Shown: positions 1 through 8,699 of the stretch, one piece after another
Position numbering within the stretch: the stretch's first letter is position 1
Layout of the letters: each line of letters starts with the position of its first letter
Origin: Polyrhizophydium stewartii
Taxonomy: Eukaryota; Chytridiomycota; Chytridiomycetes; Rhizophydiales
Reading direction: 5' to 3'
DNA: 17,690 nucleotides
Assembly (NCBI GenBank): GCA_027604665.1
Contig: JADGIZ010000260.1
Location: forward strand, 1-17,690
The notes under the pieces: generated by a model
Told to the model about the DNA's origin: nothing
What the model saw: the letters and a program-made list of their open reading frames with translations, nothing else
Database searches by the model: none
Made by a program: the position numbers and the translations under genes

Positions 1-165
1 GTAAAATTAGATCCCGATTGGATAGTCGGCTTTACAGAAGGAGATGGTTGTTTTAGTGTTACTTTTTCGAAAAATTCTCTTATCCCTACCAGTGTAGTAG
101 ATGAATCTCCCGTAATAGATCCTCTTTGTTCCTTGATTAATATAAGTTGTACTGGCTTAAGTTAA
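1..165 (+). pseudogene. LAGLIDADG homing endonuclease fragment, truncated
   Basis: Frame 1 is open from the window edge to a TAA at 163-165, giving 54 residues. The first 20 contain LDPDWIVGFTEGDGCFSV, the first LAGLIDADG helix (P1) with its acidic GD pair and the usual following strand. Family members are intron-encoded DNA endonucleases, often fused to the upstream exon, and normally have a second LAGLIDADG motif about 100 residues on. Here, after about residue 23 (TFSK), the sequence no longer looks like the family and the frame stops, with no second motif visible in the next few hundred bases. The start lies outside the window. I infer a decayed 3' part; a frameshifted continuation is possible but was not recognised. 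The only Trp codon is TGG, so this piece does not reveal the genetic code. Confidence 0.72.
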
Positions 166-396
166 TTGAAAAGCCTTTAGAATATTATTAACTTTTAAGG
201 TAGATGTCAGGTTATTTTACTATGAATAACGTAACAGTGGGAGCAGATCGATTGATTAAACCGTATATAAAGGTAATAGAGTAAAAGGCTAAAGAATACT
301 CAGTCTAAACCAATAATTCTAATACTGCAATAATTCTAACCTATAGCTACCAGAACTAATCAAAATCAAACCAAATCATAGATTTACTCCAGAGAA

Positions 397-414
397 GCCA
401 CTCTAAAGAGTGGC
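397..414. repeat. Perfect hairpin, 8-bp stem
   Basis: GCCACTCT and AGAGTGGC are exact reverse complements separated by AA. This is one of many short GC-richer palindromes in the window, resembling mitochondrial GC clusters or hairpin elements. It has no T-run after it, and no gene ends beside it, so a terminator role is not supported. Confidence 0.6.
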
Positions 415-828
415 CGATCCTACGCAATCTTAATATAATTAATAATCTTGTACCTACTAATGGAACATTAGTGAACTGCTGATTGAGTAAGAACCTAATA
501 TCTTAGCATACCACCAATTAGTATATAGGGTTCTATTTTCAGCTCAATTAATATCTTAGTGTAAATTAGTTTGAAATATTAAACAGTCAAAGAGGTACAG
601 CATTATTCTTACCTTTCTTATTATATTATTAGTGCTGTCTTAGAGTGTAACATATCTCCAACTAAATTAGTAATAAAAGTTTATATTAACTTCTTTTTAA
701 CGGGTCAGATAGCCACCTCAGTACGTTCCAGAACATCTAATGAAGTCGGTCTAGAGATCGATCTTAGGTTATATTGATATGATAAGCAGAAGTAATACTC
801 AAACTTCACTAGTGAGTTTCTAGTTTAA

Positions 829-940
829 GCAACCATCCTTCAGCGGTTGCCTATGTTCAGCTAAAATAGTTCAATTTAGAGTAATTCAATCAGCAGGAAA
901 CTAAAAGATTTGAGATCTTGTCCTCGCACCTTTGGTGCGA
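829..940. repeat. Two separate hairpins
   Basis: GCAACC (829-834) pairs with GGTTGC (845-850) across a 10-base loop. TCGCACC (924-930) pairs with GGTGCGA (934-940) across TTT. Both belong to the general population of GC-rich stems in AT-rich spacer; the DNA between them has no recognised feature. Confidence 0.5.
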
Positions 941-1464
941 CTCAATTAATGAAAGAAGCGTAGCGGTTACCCACCATTGGTCTAAATAAGTGTGAACTTA
1001 GGCGGAGCCGTTAATTCTTATCAACTCTTGATCCTCATTGTAAATCTGGTACTATTCCGGCTTTAATTAGTTTTATCTGGCAGCTCCAGACGGAGCTTAA
1101 TAGAAAGACTTACCATTCCGAACTGATCTATCTCACTAAGCAATATCCAAGAGGCTACGTAATATGCTGATTCAAATGACATTCGTCGAGGACGTCGCTG
1201 AACGCGCCGTCCGATTAAGTAATTGAACATTTGTTATCAAGGAGATTCCTCAATCTGGATTAAGAGGCTTTCAATCTACCATTAATTATCCCCTCCAATA
1301 GACAGCACTTCCAAATTAAATTCCTATAGAGATGGAAACCGTAATTAAATGGAAACTATTTGCAGCAACTTCGTTGTTTCTATCTGGGAATCTTTAGATT
1401 GCTCTTAATGCAACTACGCAATACTCACTTTTGTACTATTGAAATACGATAATTTCCCATAAAA

Positions 1465-1498
1465 CCCCTAAGGGGACGTCTAATTGTTTTACGTCCCC
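1465..1498. repeat. Two mutually exclusive hairpins sharing one arm
   Basis: GGGG at 1472-1475 can pair with CCCC at 1465-1468 (loop TAA), or act as part of GGGGACGT (1472-1479) pairing with ACGTCCCC at 1491-1498 (11-base loop). The second stem is 8 bp and perfect. Both cannot form at once, so a transcript could switch. A switch role is inference; an overlapping pair of hairpin insertions explains it equally well. Confidence 0.5.
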
Positions 1499-1784
1499 AC
1501 CTTATTATCTTAGTTACTTAAATAGAGCGGAGCACAGAAAACAGAAGGATGGCTATTTATCTAAATGTTACCATACCTTGGAAATTCTTCAATAATGTAA
1601 ACCTTAGGCCAAAGTCCAATACTAGGCATCAATGGTACTTCAATCTCGAATCTTTCTTTTTGGGCTCTGCGACTATTGCTAAGTCAAAGGCTAAATAAAG
1701 GGAAAATTAATCCAATAGAGTAAAACAGTTTAACTGAACTGTAGTCTGGGTATTTTAAGTAATTAAGAATAGACCACTCTCTGG

Positions 1785-1841
1785 CCCCACTAACGTGGGG
1801 GCTATTCCCGATACTCTTAGGTAGAGCAACCTCCGGTTGCT
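1785..1841. repeat. Two adjacent hairpins upstream of a nested element
   Basis: CCCCAC (1785-1790) pairs with GTGGGG (1795-1800) over TAAC, and AGCAACC (1825-1831) pairs with GGTTGCT (1835-1841) over TCC. The second uses the same AGCAACC/GGTTGCT-type arms as the inner hairpin of the nested element at 10724-10767. The pair lies just left of the GCGGTCC nested element at 1852. Confidence 0.55.
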
Positions 1842-1851
1842 GAATATGAAC

Positions 1852-1897
1852 GCGGTCCTCCGCCGATCAGACGATCGGCTTTTTAAGGTTGGACCGC
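1852..1897. repeat. Nested hairpin element, GCGGTCC family, copy 1
   Basis: Outer arms GCGGTCC (1852-1858) and GGACCGC (1891-1897) are exact complements. Inside sits a second perfect stem, GCCGATC (1862-1868) with GATCGGC (1873-1879) and loop AGAC. The right flank reads TAAAGATAAAAGAAGAAATT. A second copy at 10724-10767 has the same outer arms and a similar purine flank but an entirely different inner hairpin. No function is known to me; this fits GC-cluster-type mobile hairpins of mitochondrial genomes. Confidence 0.65.
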
Positions 1898-1978
1898 TAA
1901 AGATAAAAGAAGAAATTGTAAGACTATAAATTATTAATACTCCAATACGAATAGCGTAGCTGTAACAACACAAATGAA

Positions 1979-1991
1979 GCAACGAAGTTGC
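1979..1991. repeat. Small hairpin GCAAC/GTTGC
   Basis: A 5-bp perfect stem with loop GAA. A related motif (CAAC-TTC-GTTG) lies at about 1373-1383. Minor element. Confidence 0.4.
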
Positions 1992-2210
1992 ATAGTTTTA
2001 TTACTTCATTTAGTAATCTACGCCTTTTGAGGTATCGATGTAAATAGATGCGATCGGCCCGGAGGCGAGCTTGTTGTACTCATTAGTTTATTCATATTAT
2101 TGTTCAATTCTATCGTTTTATTAAATTTCTAAATTACATGTATTCGGGTAATCTGACTCTGCTTGATGGCTCACCATTACTATCGTTATTGGTTAGATTT
2201 AATTATCAAC

Positions 2211-2271
2211 CCCTCGCAGCGCGGAACGCGCGCCTCCTTTCAATGAGGCCCTGCTCGCCCCAATCTTGGGG
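2211..2271. repeat. Double-hairpin element copy 1 plus adjoining third hairpin
   Basis: Two hairpins stand side by side with no spacer: GCGCG-GAA-CGCGC (2219-2231) and GCCTC-(8 nt)-GAGGC (2232-2249). A third, CCCCAA-TC-TTGGGG, follows at 2258-2271. The first two closely match 9752-9798, with both stems identical and the loop of the second hairpin changed. This is the architecture of the mobile double-hairpin elements reported in fungal mitochondrial DNA; assignment to that class is by architecture, not by sequence search. Confidence 0.7.
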
Positions 2272-2317
2272 TTTATCTTCATTTTTCTAAATTGATTAAT
2301 CACTCATTACGATTATT

Positions 2318-2333
2318 CCCCACTAAAGTGGGG
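2318..2333. repeat. Hairpin CCCCACT/AGTGGGG
   Basis: A 7-bp perfect stem with an AA loop. Its arms resemble those of the hairpins at 1785-1800 and 7998-8016 (CCCCAC/GTGGGG core), which suggests one family with variable loops. Confidence 0.5.
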
Positions 2334-2376
2334 CTACCTGATAGTAGTACGTACCCAGAACATACTTTTTGGGGGA

Positions 2377-2415
2377 GGGCAGCAAATGCCCAGCCCACGA
2401 GCTGTGGCCGTGGGC
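2377..2415. repeat. Tandem hairpins in a GC block
   Basis: GGGC (2377-2380) pairs with GCCC (2388-2391); immediately after, GCCCACG (2393-2399) pairs with CGTGGGC (2409-2415) over a 9-base loop. The block begins after a run of T and G and ends where a long AT-rich, pyrimidine-biased stretch starts. Confidence 0.55.
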
Positions 2416-2419
2416 CGCG

Positions 2420-2900
2420 AAAACCATACAAATAAAACTCTTGCTATTATATTTACAAGTAGATTTGAATTCCACCTATTTGATTCTATTATCTATTATT
2501 TCTAATGGAACTAATAATGGTATTGAATCTTAATTCAATTTTCTATTTGTCTAATCATCATTCCATTCATAGTTCCTATACTTAGGAAACTATTCATTTC
2601 ATTATACCTCATCTCTCTTTATATTACTTCCTCATTAACATTTCGTTCGAAGTTTCTCTCTACCCTTTAGCTTTTACCTAATAATACCATTCAATTATTA
2701 TCGGTCTTAATGCAACCTCAATAATTTCATTTACCTGCGCTCATTCGACGTTACTCATGAGCTTTCATTACCTTCGTTCATTATAGGCTTCTCTTGTCAA
2801 GCCTTACATTCACTTTAGTTTAAATTAAATCCTAAATCACTAGTTATGCCTAACCACTTCTTGTTGACTACGTCGTCTTGATCCTTGGTTTAGACCAGCC
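2420..2900. other. Gene-free, pyrimidine-rich plus strand
   Basis: The plus strand is dominated by T and C, with many CATT, TTCATT and CTC runs and no open frame of note on either strand. It contains copy 1 of a dispersed repeat (2663-2807). The opposite bias, purine-rich on plus, is seen at about 9860-10300, hinting that related material was placed in both orientations. Confidence 0.45.
2663..2807 (+). repeat. Dispersed repeat, copy 1 (partner at 14451-14554)
   Basis: It shares with 14451-14554, in the same orientation, the blocks CCCTTTAGCTTT, ATTATCGGT, AACCTC, AATTTCATTT, CGTTCAT and AGGCTT. Copy 1 carries about 40 extra bases, mostly between AATTTCATTT and CGTTCAT. In both copies the end is a potential AGGCTT/AAGCC stem. 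No coding potential is seen; the origin is unknown. Confidence 0.6.
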
Positions 2901-2919
2901 TGCAGCTCTTACCAATATC

Positions 2920-2937
2920 AGCACTCTTAAGAGTGCT
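2920..2937. repeat. Perfect 18-bp palindrome
   Basis: AGCACTCTTAAGAGTGCT equals its own reverse complement with no loop. It may extrude as a cruciform or bind a dimeric protein; no evidence picks one. Confidence 0.55.
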
Positions 2938-3002
2938 TCGTACAAAGTTTAACCTCATAAAGAGGCGCTGATCGCTTTGAGAACTGAGAAAGTTAAAATA
3001 AA

Positions 3003-3019
3003 ACTCATTTCCAATGAGT
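3003..3019. repeat. Hairpin ACTCATT/AATGAGT
   Basis: A 7-bp stem with loop TCC. The identical arms recur at 10462-10477 with loop AA, so the stem is repeated while the loop differs. Confidence 0.5.
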
Positions 3020-3056
3020 GGTTTCAATTTTGCTTGTTCTTTCATTTATTTCTTTA

Positions 3057-3105
3057 GCGGTCCGTTCTAGATAGGCCCCACCATATGGTGGGGCCCTAGT
3101 ACCGC
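3057..3105. repeat. Nested palindrome element
   Basis: Outer arms GCGGT (3057-3061) and ACCGC (3101-3105) enclose CTAG repeats at 3067-3070 and 3097-3100 and, at the centre, a perfect 22-bp palindrome at 3074-3095 (arms GGCCCCACCAT and ATGGTGGGGCC). The layout matches the GCGGTCC nested elements at 1852 and 10724, again with a different centre, so I place it as a probable third member. Confidence 0.55.
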
Positions 3106-3357
3106 GTAGCTCCTAGTTTTCTCATTACAAAAAATGATCGATTGCTAATAGACCTCTCAAGCTTTAAATAATTGGGGCTGAACATAGTAGTGAAGGTTGA
3201 TTATGTAGTAGGAAGACTGAATAGTCGATCAGTTCTTATCGATAGATTTAATTGTCTATAATCAAACATGTTTTATTGAATAAACCACGTATGTCGTTGT
3301 GCATATAGTCTTTAATTGGATTCCACCTGAGATAAGTATTATTCGCTATAATGGTTA

Positions 3358-3381
3358 ATAGACCCAATCCGAAGGATTGGT
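3358..3381 (+). repeat. CCAATCC hairpin repeat, copy 1
   Basis: CCAATCC (3364-3370) pairs with GGATTGG (3374-3380) over GAA. The block TAGACCCAATCC through GGATTGGT recurs at 10677-10699 with a single loop change (AAA). Direct orientation. Confidence 0.6.
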
Positions 3382-3754
3382 CGGTTATTGCTATCTTCGT
3401 TTACATAAAAGCCACCTCGGGTCGCATTCGAGCAAAAAGCACAGCCAAGTTGGCAAAGTTTCATTGGTCTACTATTCTAACCCTTGTTTTCCTTCATAGC
3501 TAGCATGATAAGGCTCTGTTCATTCTTTCATAAGAGACAAGGTCTGCTTACACTGTTGCTCAGCGATCGGAATATCGTCCTAGTGGAAGGTAATGGTGAT
3601 GCGTAGATCAAATACCGCAAAGGAGCTATGAGATGAAGGATATTAGGAAGCTTCTGATTTGTGGTGTGGTTGAGGCTTTTATGCTCGGTTAGAATTACCA
3701 ATTAATCCCCTCTAAATGCAAAATGTCATCATTTCTTAATTACAAATAAAATCG

Positions 3755-3801
3755 CAAGGAGTCGCGGTCCTTGTGGCCCCCTTTTGGGGTGGAGTCGCTC
3801 C
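3755..3801. repeat. Three hairpins in tandem
   Basis: CAAGGA/TCCTTG (3755-3773, loop GTCGCGG), CCCC/GGGG (3778-3789, loop TTTT) and GGAG/CTCC (3791-3801, loop TCG) follow one another almost without spacing. A further stem AGCTCT/AGAGCT lies at 3851-3866. This is a compact GC block in AT-rich spacer. Confidence 0.5.
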
Positions 3802-3850
3802 CTATAGGCTTGGTACAAGGTGAGCGCATATACTTTAAGATCGAAAGCGC

Positions 3851-3866
3851 AGCTCTCTACAGAGCT
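3851..3866. repeat. Hairpin AGCTCT/AGAGCT
   Basis: A 6-bp perfect stem with loop CTAC, just upstream of the longer-range stem at 3911-4017. Confidence 0.45.
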
Positions 3867-3910
3867 CTTGAGAAATAATTGGGTTAGGTACCTTTGACTT
3901 TGACCCCCTT

Positions 3911-4017
3911 TATCAGTCGTATTAATTATACTTTTGAGTCGCTAATAGTTAAAGTAGGTCCAAGCGAGGTGGGAGTGAGGGAGTTCGCGTCGAGCAGGGT
4001 AAGCCGAACGACTGATA
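3911..4017. repeat. Long-range 10-bp inverted repeat
   Basis: TATCAGTCGT (3911-3920) and ACGACTGATA (4008-4017) are perfect complements about 87 bases apart. The enclosed DNA is G-rich on plus (GGTGGGAGTGAGGGAG). The right arm and the ATAGTC at 4036-4041 recall the R and S segments of group I introns, but the gap between them looks too short for P3 and P8, so I leave it as an unexplained stem. Confidence 0.4.
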
Positions 4018-4374
4018 CGATCCTTTTTTACTTCTATAGTCTAGGTTGTTACCATTCATATTCGGTGGTTCTACTTATAATGTCATTTATATAAGCTTAT
4101 CATAATCATGTAATCTGTATGGTTAGTTACAGCATTCATTAAGTATCTATTCAACCAAATAGCTGACCCTTAAGTTTTTTATTACGAAATAATCAGAAAT
4201 CATTGTAATGTTAGTTCATCCTTAAATTCCAAAATGGCAGTCGCTTCCCAGTACTAATTTCTCCTACGGACCACGCAGTCGCTCAATTCTAATTATCTTT
4301 TGAATATCCCCATCTTTAACACTTGTATCTATTTACTAAATATCGGTAATACTATTGTACTTATTTGACTAAGA

Positions 4375-4593
4375 ATGAAACGAGTACGAAAAGCATTAGA
4401 ATTAATAAAAAAAGAAATGGTGAAAGAACCTTCAGCTTCAGTAAAACCAAGTCTCCAAAGAAACATCAACTTAAGCGGCGTAGCGATTAAAGTTAAGAGT
4501 GGTATAATTTTTATTAGTCAATCGCGCATTAAACGCAATACAAAAATTGATTGAATTGTATACGACGTGTACCAAAAACAAGGTTACCATTAA
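4375..4593 (+). CDS. Small lysine-rich ORF, uncharacterised (72 aa if TGA is Trp)
   Basis: From ATG at 4375 the frame runs 59 codons to a TGA (4552-4554); under the fungal mitochondrial code, where TGA is Trp, it continues to TAA at 4591-4593. The same frame is free of TAA and TAG back to 4258, with one more TGA at 4366. The product starts MKRVRKALELIKKEMVKEPS and is basic at the N-terminus; a middle part contains SGVAIKVKSG and ends KIDWIVYDVYQKQGYH. I do not recognise the family. A remnant of a basic ribosomal protein such as Rps3 is a guess only. Open runs of this length under that code are expected by chance in 17 kb, so the call is weak. Confidence 0.22.
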
Positions 4594-4734
4594 AGAGATC
4601 TATCTAGATTTTCTAATCGACATATATCTATAAACATGAGGGCCCTGTGATGCTTAAAGTTAGCTTAGTAGGTCAAGTAGCTTATGGTTATTAGAATCTA
4701 GTATTCACATCATAAATCTGAACCATAGTCATCA

Positions 4735-4785
4735 TATCTATTATAACTTCATGAAGCGATGAGCCGACATTGCCTATTTGAAGTG
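4735..4785 (-). pseudogene. LSU rRNA-like island (domain V)
   Basis: On the minus strand the 15 bases at 4770-4756 read ATGTCGGCTCATCGC, identical to one of the most conserved stretches of large-subunit rRNA (around E. coli 2490-2505). On its 3' side TGAAGTTATAATAG could correspond to the GCTGAAGTAGG region with a gap, and on its 5' side GGCA could follow from GGCACCTCG with five bases missing. Beyond roughly 40 bases the resemblance is lost. This is either a degraded rRNA copy or one piece of a fragmented gene; the length is far too short for a working domain alone. Confidence 0.4.
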
Positions 4786-4789
4786 GTCA

Positions 4790-5800
4790 TCATCAATTTA
4801 CAATCGCATAATCAAATCTTAGCTCTTCTTAACCAAATAATTAGAACCTTAATATTACTAGCATAAGCTAAGGTGAATTAATAAACCCAAGGATTTATTT
4901 TACAATCAGAAGCGGCGGATCCGGTCCTTATCTTCGCTCACCCATTATTGTCTATTCTAGGATAAATCGAGGGTCACTAACTTCAAAATATCACAAGTAG
5001 CTCTGCAACTTGAGTTTAGCAAATTATCTATTAACGCCCACCCTACATTACAATTTTATTTATCGACTATTATCCTGATTTTTAAGTATTTTACCCATTT
5101 AATTATCATCAACTTCATTGATTGTAAAGAGTTACCCAAGCTCTTATAACAATTCACTACGTCATTTACTAACGTTTGAAATATTGATTTTTCTATTATC
5201 AATTATTATTTTTTATTCCCCACATTCTCATTTCTAAGTTAGGACGCATGTAGTTGATATATTTTATCACATTGATGGGCAGAATGGATGATATCGGTAG
5301 TATAAGTAACTGCATCTATGCTGGGTTATGAGGTAATATAGGGCGACACTGACTCTGTATTTCGACATTCAACTTCCATAATAAATCTGATTCTAATAGA
5401 TACACGTTCCTCAATCCATTATATTTAGTAAAGATCCTAAATCAGTAATATACTTTATTGCCAATCTAATAAATCCTTCAGCTTTTATTCAGTTTATCAA
5501 CTAGGAGAGATTAACTAACCAAGTTTACCATTATAACTAAAAAGTGATAGAACTAATTCAATGGGTTAGATCTTTTAATTATCTATATTGTAATCATTCT
5601 AGTAAATGTATACCTATTTGGTTATGAGGAGCCATTAAGAAAATATCAATTATTAATGTAAGCTTTTCCTAAGATATTCAAGTTGAGAGCTTTTAAAAGT
5701 TATAATAGAGTTACTTATGTGACTGTAAATAGGAGCATATTACATTGGTCACAAGTGAACTTATTCGATAATTAGCACTAGAATATCTTGTCTCATCTGG
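4790..5800. other. Gene-free AT-rich stretch
   Basis: No coding region, RNA gene or strong hairpin recognised. It contains one short GC spot (AGCGGCGGATCCGG, about 4911-4924) and is otherwise low-complexity A+T. Confidence 0.45.
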
Positions 5801-5802
5801 GG

Positions 5803-5905
5803 CTAGTCGGTTGACCGCGAATGAAACCCTGGCGTGGCGTAGGTGCTAGTAGGCGAAGGCCGGCCACTCCGCGGCTCCGCCGCGCTTCGCAGCGCAAAAA
5901 CGCGC
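5803..5905. repeat. GC-rich hairpin cluster
   Basis: An abrupt GC island in AT-rich DNA. It holds the palindrome GGCCGGCC (5858-5865), GCGG-CT-CCGC (5871-5880) and GCGC-TTCGCA-GCGC (5882-5895). It looks like several overlapping GC clusters inserted at one site. No gene lies beside it. Confidence 0.5.
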
Positions 5906-6153
5906 ATATCATTAAATTCGACCTTGCTCAGTTAATTCAATTATGATAAATGGAGAAATAGAGGCGGTACTTATCATATTTGATCATAAGGTAAGGAGTT
6001 TAACGTAGTGGTCTCAACATGATCAGACAGTGTAGACTTTACCAGGAACGCTTTATTAATGAAAACAACTTGAGAAATAACCACCTATTGTCTAAACATT
6101 TTTAATAGCCAGAGACTCCGCCCAATTATTCAAAACTAACAGTTAACCAGCGG

Positions 6154-6227
6154 TCGGATATTCCGATGAGGGCACGTTGATCAGTGAGCGGAGCGACTTC
6201 CTGCTTGATCGCCTCTAATCTTTAGAG
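6154..6227. repeat. Two small hairpins
   Basis: TCGGA/TCCGA at 6154-6166 (loop TAT) and CTCTAA/TTAGAG at 6213-6227 (loop TCT). Minor members of the hairpin population. Confidence 0.4.
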
Positions 6228-6239
6228 TCAGCATTCATC

Positions 6240-7980
6240 AATTTAATTGGTTTCTAGAAAGCAAGACGATTGTTGAAAGAATTTAGCAAACTCGCGCAAC
6301 CGTTAAGTTCTGACCTAAGTTCTACTTGTCACAATTCCTTCTTAGTATTCCGATTAGACCTACTATAATTATTGGTATTCAGATTTCAACACCAAGGATT
6401 AAAAATACCCAACAATACATGAGCAAGACTAAATATAATAGGAACGTAAGTGGTTCGGTTATAACCAAATTGATCATCAATCGCTCTCTGTGGTGTTTGA
6501 ACAAATAATGACAATGAACCGATAGATACAATATAAATAGAGCGAGAATTATTGAACCATACAAGCTACGACAATTATGGTCTAAGACTAGACAATCTAG
6601 AATATCCGCCATAACTCTAAATATATCGTACTAAGACTAGTTTCGTGATCTCTTTTGCCTAATTGTTCCTTTTAAGAATTATTGTAGCCATTCTCTTGGT
6701 TAGTAGTATTAATATACAGAAACCAATAATTGAAATATGAACAAAAGATGTACCGACCTAAGGATGGATTAGCCGCTTCAGAACAAAAAGCAAAAGAAAG
6801 AGAAATAAAATACAGATCGTTACCCTCTCTATTCGGTTTATAGTTAAATACCTCTGGTCTGACAATCGGAGGTGTGGCATGGGCCCCTTTAGTAAATATG
6901 ACCCCTTGGAACCCATAAAGTTTAATAGGGAGCGGCTCATTAATGAACTGCTTTATTTCCTAAGTTATTGTTGGACTAGCAGGAATTCTTCTTACTAAAT
7001 CAGCTAACCTCTTAACAACGTGACTACAAATGGGCTAGATCATCTAATAGGTTTAGAGTTCTAAAGGATCCGGAGCTAAAAAGCTTACTCCGTATCCTAA
7101 TTAATACTTCAATATCTCTGAACAGCCGCTAAAAGAGCGGAGAGAATCAGATAAAGTTCAACTACTTTCCTTCAGCGCTTTTCTTATTTAAAATGACTAC
7201 GTGAAAGAGTTCCAAGTGAGACGGTCGAAAATCAACTGAACTTGAACATTCCTGTTATTGTTGCCTAGGTGAACATTTGAATCATATAGAATTTGACATT
7301 TGAATTATTACAGGTTACAATACTTTAACTATCTATTTGAACTTTTGAGCTATTAATGTTTTTGACTCTAATATCTCAGATAGCCTATAGTATTTAACCA
7401 ATAATTAGATGGAGGCCCCTGCAGAGCTGCAATAAATGCTGTTAGATAACTCCTGATAATTTACGATTTTGAATAAGCTCTAAATAATCCAAAGGTAGGG
7501 TTTTATTTTCATACGTTAGAGCTGAGGCCTAAATCTACTAGGAATAATGATCAACTAAGATAATACCCTACATAAGAAACATGAAAAAGCATGCTGTTAG
7601 GCTCAAAATGCTTGTATCTCACTGTCAGCATGGTTTATTAGTAATTGGGAACCCCTTTTTGTCGTTTAGTGAAAGATCGATACAACAAGCCGATAAGTTT
7701 TCGAATGGAAAAGGTTTATAGTATAGCTTATTCAGTCTAGAAAAGGTCTAATTTCTATTTGTATAGCCCAAGCTATATGATAATGATTGCTGCAGAGTTT
7801 TGTATTGTAGATCCAGAATATGACCAGTTAACATTCTGAAGCTACTAGCAAATGTTAGGTATTAAGTAGAACCAGTTCTGATTGTCAACCCATCTTTCGT
7901 GAAATGGATTTTGCTTAAAGATATCTTGTCAAGATGTAGAGGTAAAGCCAAAATAGTAACAATTGGAGCTTTGAAGTGGA
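6240..7980. other. Long gene-free stretch
   Basis: Short open frames on both strands overlap near 6330-6940, but none contains a motif I recognise, their composition is as expected of random AT-rich DNA, and plus and minus frames cover each other. A small stem CCGCT/AGCGG is present at 7126-7140. Nothing else is supported. Confidence 0.45.
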
Positions 7981-7997
7981 ACGGTATTATAAAGAAA

Positions 7998-8165
7998 CCC
8001 CCCACTTCGTGGGGGGGGTCGAATGAGTAGAATAGGTACTCATGAGGGGGTAGGTATATTATGGTTATTAAGCTTACCTCGGGCGTTTGAACCGAATCAA
8101 TGAATGAGCGTAGAGAAATGAGGCTGATGAGGGAACTGGAGAAAACGGCTGAATAACCGCAGGAA
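7998..8165 (+). repeat. Conserved structured repeat, copy A (inverted partner at 14955-15091)
   Basis: It begins with an 8-bp hairpin (CCCCCCAC/GTGGGGGG, 7998-8016). Three blocks then match the reverse complement of copy B exactly: 8082-8103 (22 bases), 8120-8133 (14 bases) and 8139-8153 (15 bases, GAGAAAACGGCTGAA). Between the blocks the copies differ in sequence, and by one base in spacing, which argues for RNA or DNA structure rather than protein. CGTTT (8084-8088) can close with AAACG (8143-8147) in both copies. A distant likeness to LSU domain I (GGGAACTG, AGGAA) was noticed but is too weak to name it. Confidence 0.6.
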
Positions 8166-8199
8166 GGGTTTGGGGGCCGACAAAATCCTTATTATGGGC

Positions 8200-8620
8200 A
8201 TAATGCCTAATAATAGCCTGTGGTCCTTGAGAAATAACATGTTGAATATTAGCTGATGACTAAAATCTTTGATATTTAGAATTGACAGGCACTACATTAA
8301 TTATAACTTCTGTATTTTATTTACTTTGAAGCGACTGCGTGATGTGAGGGATGGTTCTAGATATTACAATAATCTCAGTTACTTATCAGCATTAAATATT
8401 TACCATTTATTATAATACTTCGTGTTCCTTAATTTGAGATATGGTTTAATATCTGTATTGCTACCATGATTATGAAAATGATTGGCTAGAAGAAAGTATT
8501 AAAGGTAAAAGAGAAAAGATTGACGGTTCTATTTATCATCTGATTAACACAATTCATTAAACTAATAATTAATTAGAATCACCGCGTAGATCCTGTACCA
8601 TCTTCTCAACTTATTCGTTA
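8200..8620. other. Gene-free AT-rich stretch
   Basis: No gene or strong structure recognised. It ends with a small stem CGGAC/GTCCG at 8621-8633. Confidence 0.4.
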
Positions 8621-8665
8621 CGGACTCTGTCCGATTAGTAAAACTATTCATCTTAGATTAATTTA

Positions 8666-8695
8666 GAGGTGGAGCGGCCGGCCCAGTCGCGGGTG
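8666..8695 (+). repeat. GC element, half copy (inverted partner at 14107-14138)
   Basis: The 19 bases at 8666-8684 (GAGGTGGAGCGGCCGGCCC) are identical to the reverse complement of 14120-14138. In the partner the sequence continues into a GGCCCC/GGGGCC hairpin; here the match stops inside that hairpin arm and the right arm is missing. This suggests loss or precise insertion of a hairpin. Confidence 0.6.
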
Positions 8696-8699
8696 CAAT

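Larger units (their letters stand above)
166..1460. other. Gene-free AT-rich spacer with small GC hairpins
   Basis: No convincing gene is seen on either strand. If the endonuclease sits in a group I intron, the intron core should lie here, but I could not identify P, Q, R and S elements securely; the best hint is a possible P7-like pair at 250-255 with 300-305. The stretch carries several perfect hairpins, listed separately, and a weaker stem at 1190-1194 with 1208-1212 (GGACG/CGTCC). Confidence 0.5.

Noticed and set aside
5898..5920. SSU segment near GTTTAATTCGA
   Set aside because: About 14 of 18 bases match, but none of the neighbouring conserved sequence is present.
6326..6940. Overlapping small ORFs on both strands, including hydrophobic minus-strand frames
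   Set aside because: Hydrophobic stretches suggest a nad-type protein at first sight, but no conserved motif is present and the frames shadow one another.
8120..8150. Hammerhead ribozyme core (CTGATGAG ... GAAAAC) in repeats A and B
   Set aside because: The bases after CTGATGA do not form a usable stem II in either copy, and no cleavage-site stem pairing was found.
8080..8165. Decayed cox1 or LSU domain I in repeat A
   Set aside because: Short look-alikes exist for both (for example GTTTGAAC...ATCA, or GGGAACTG...AGGAA) but need several gaps and are contradictory; neither is secure.
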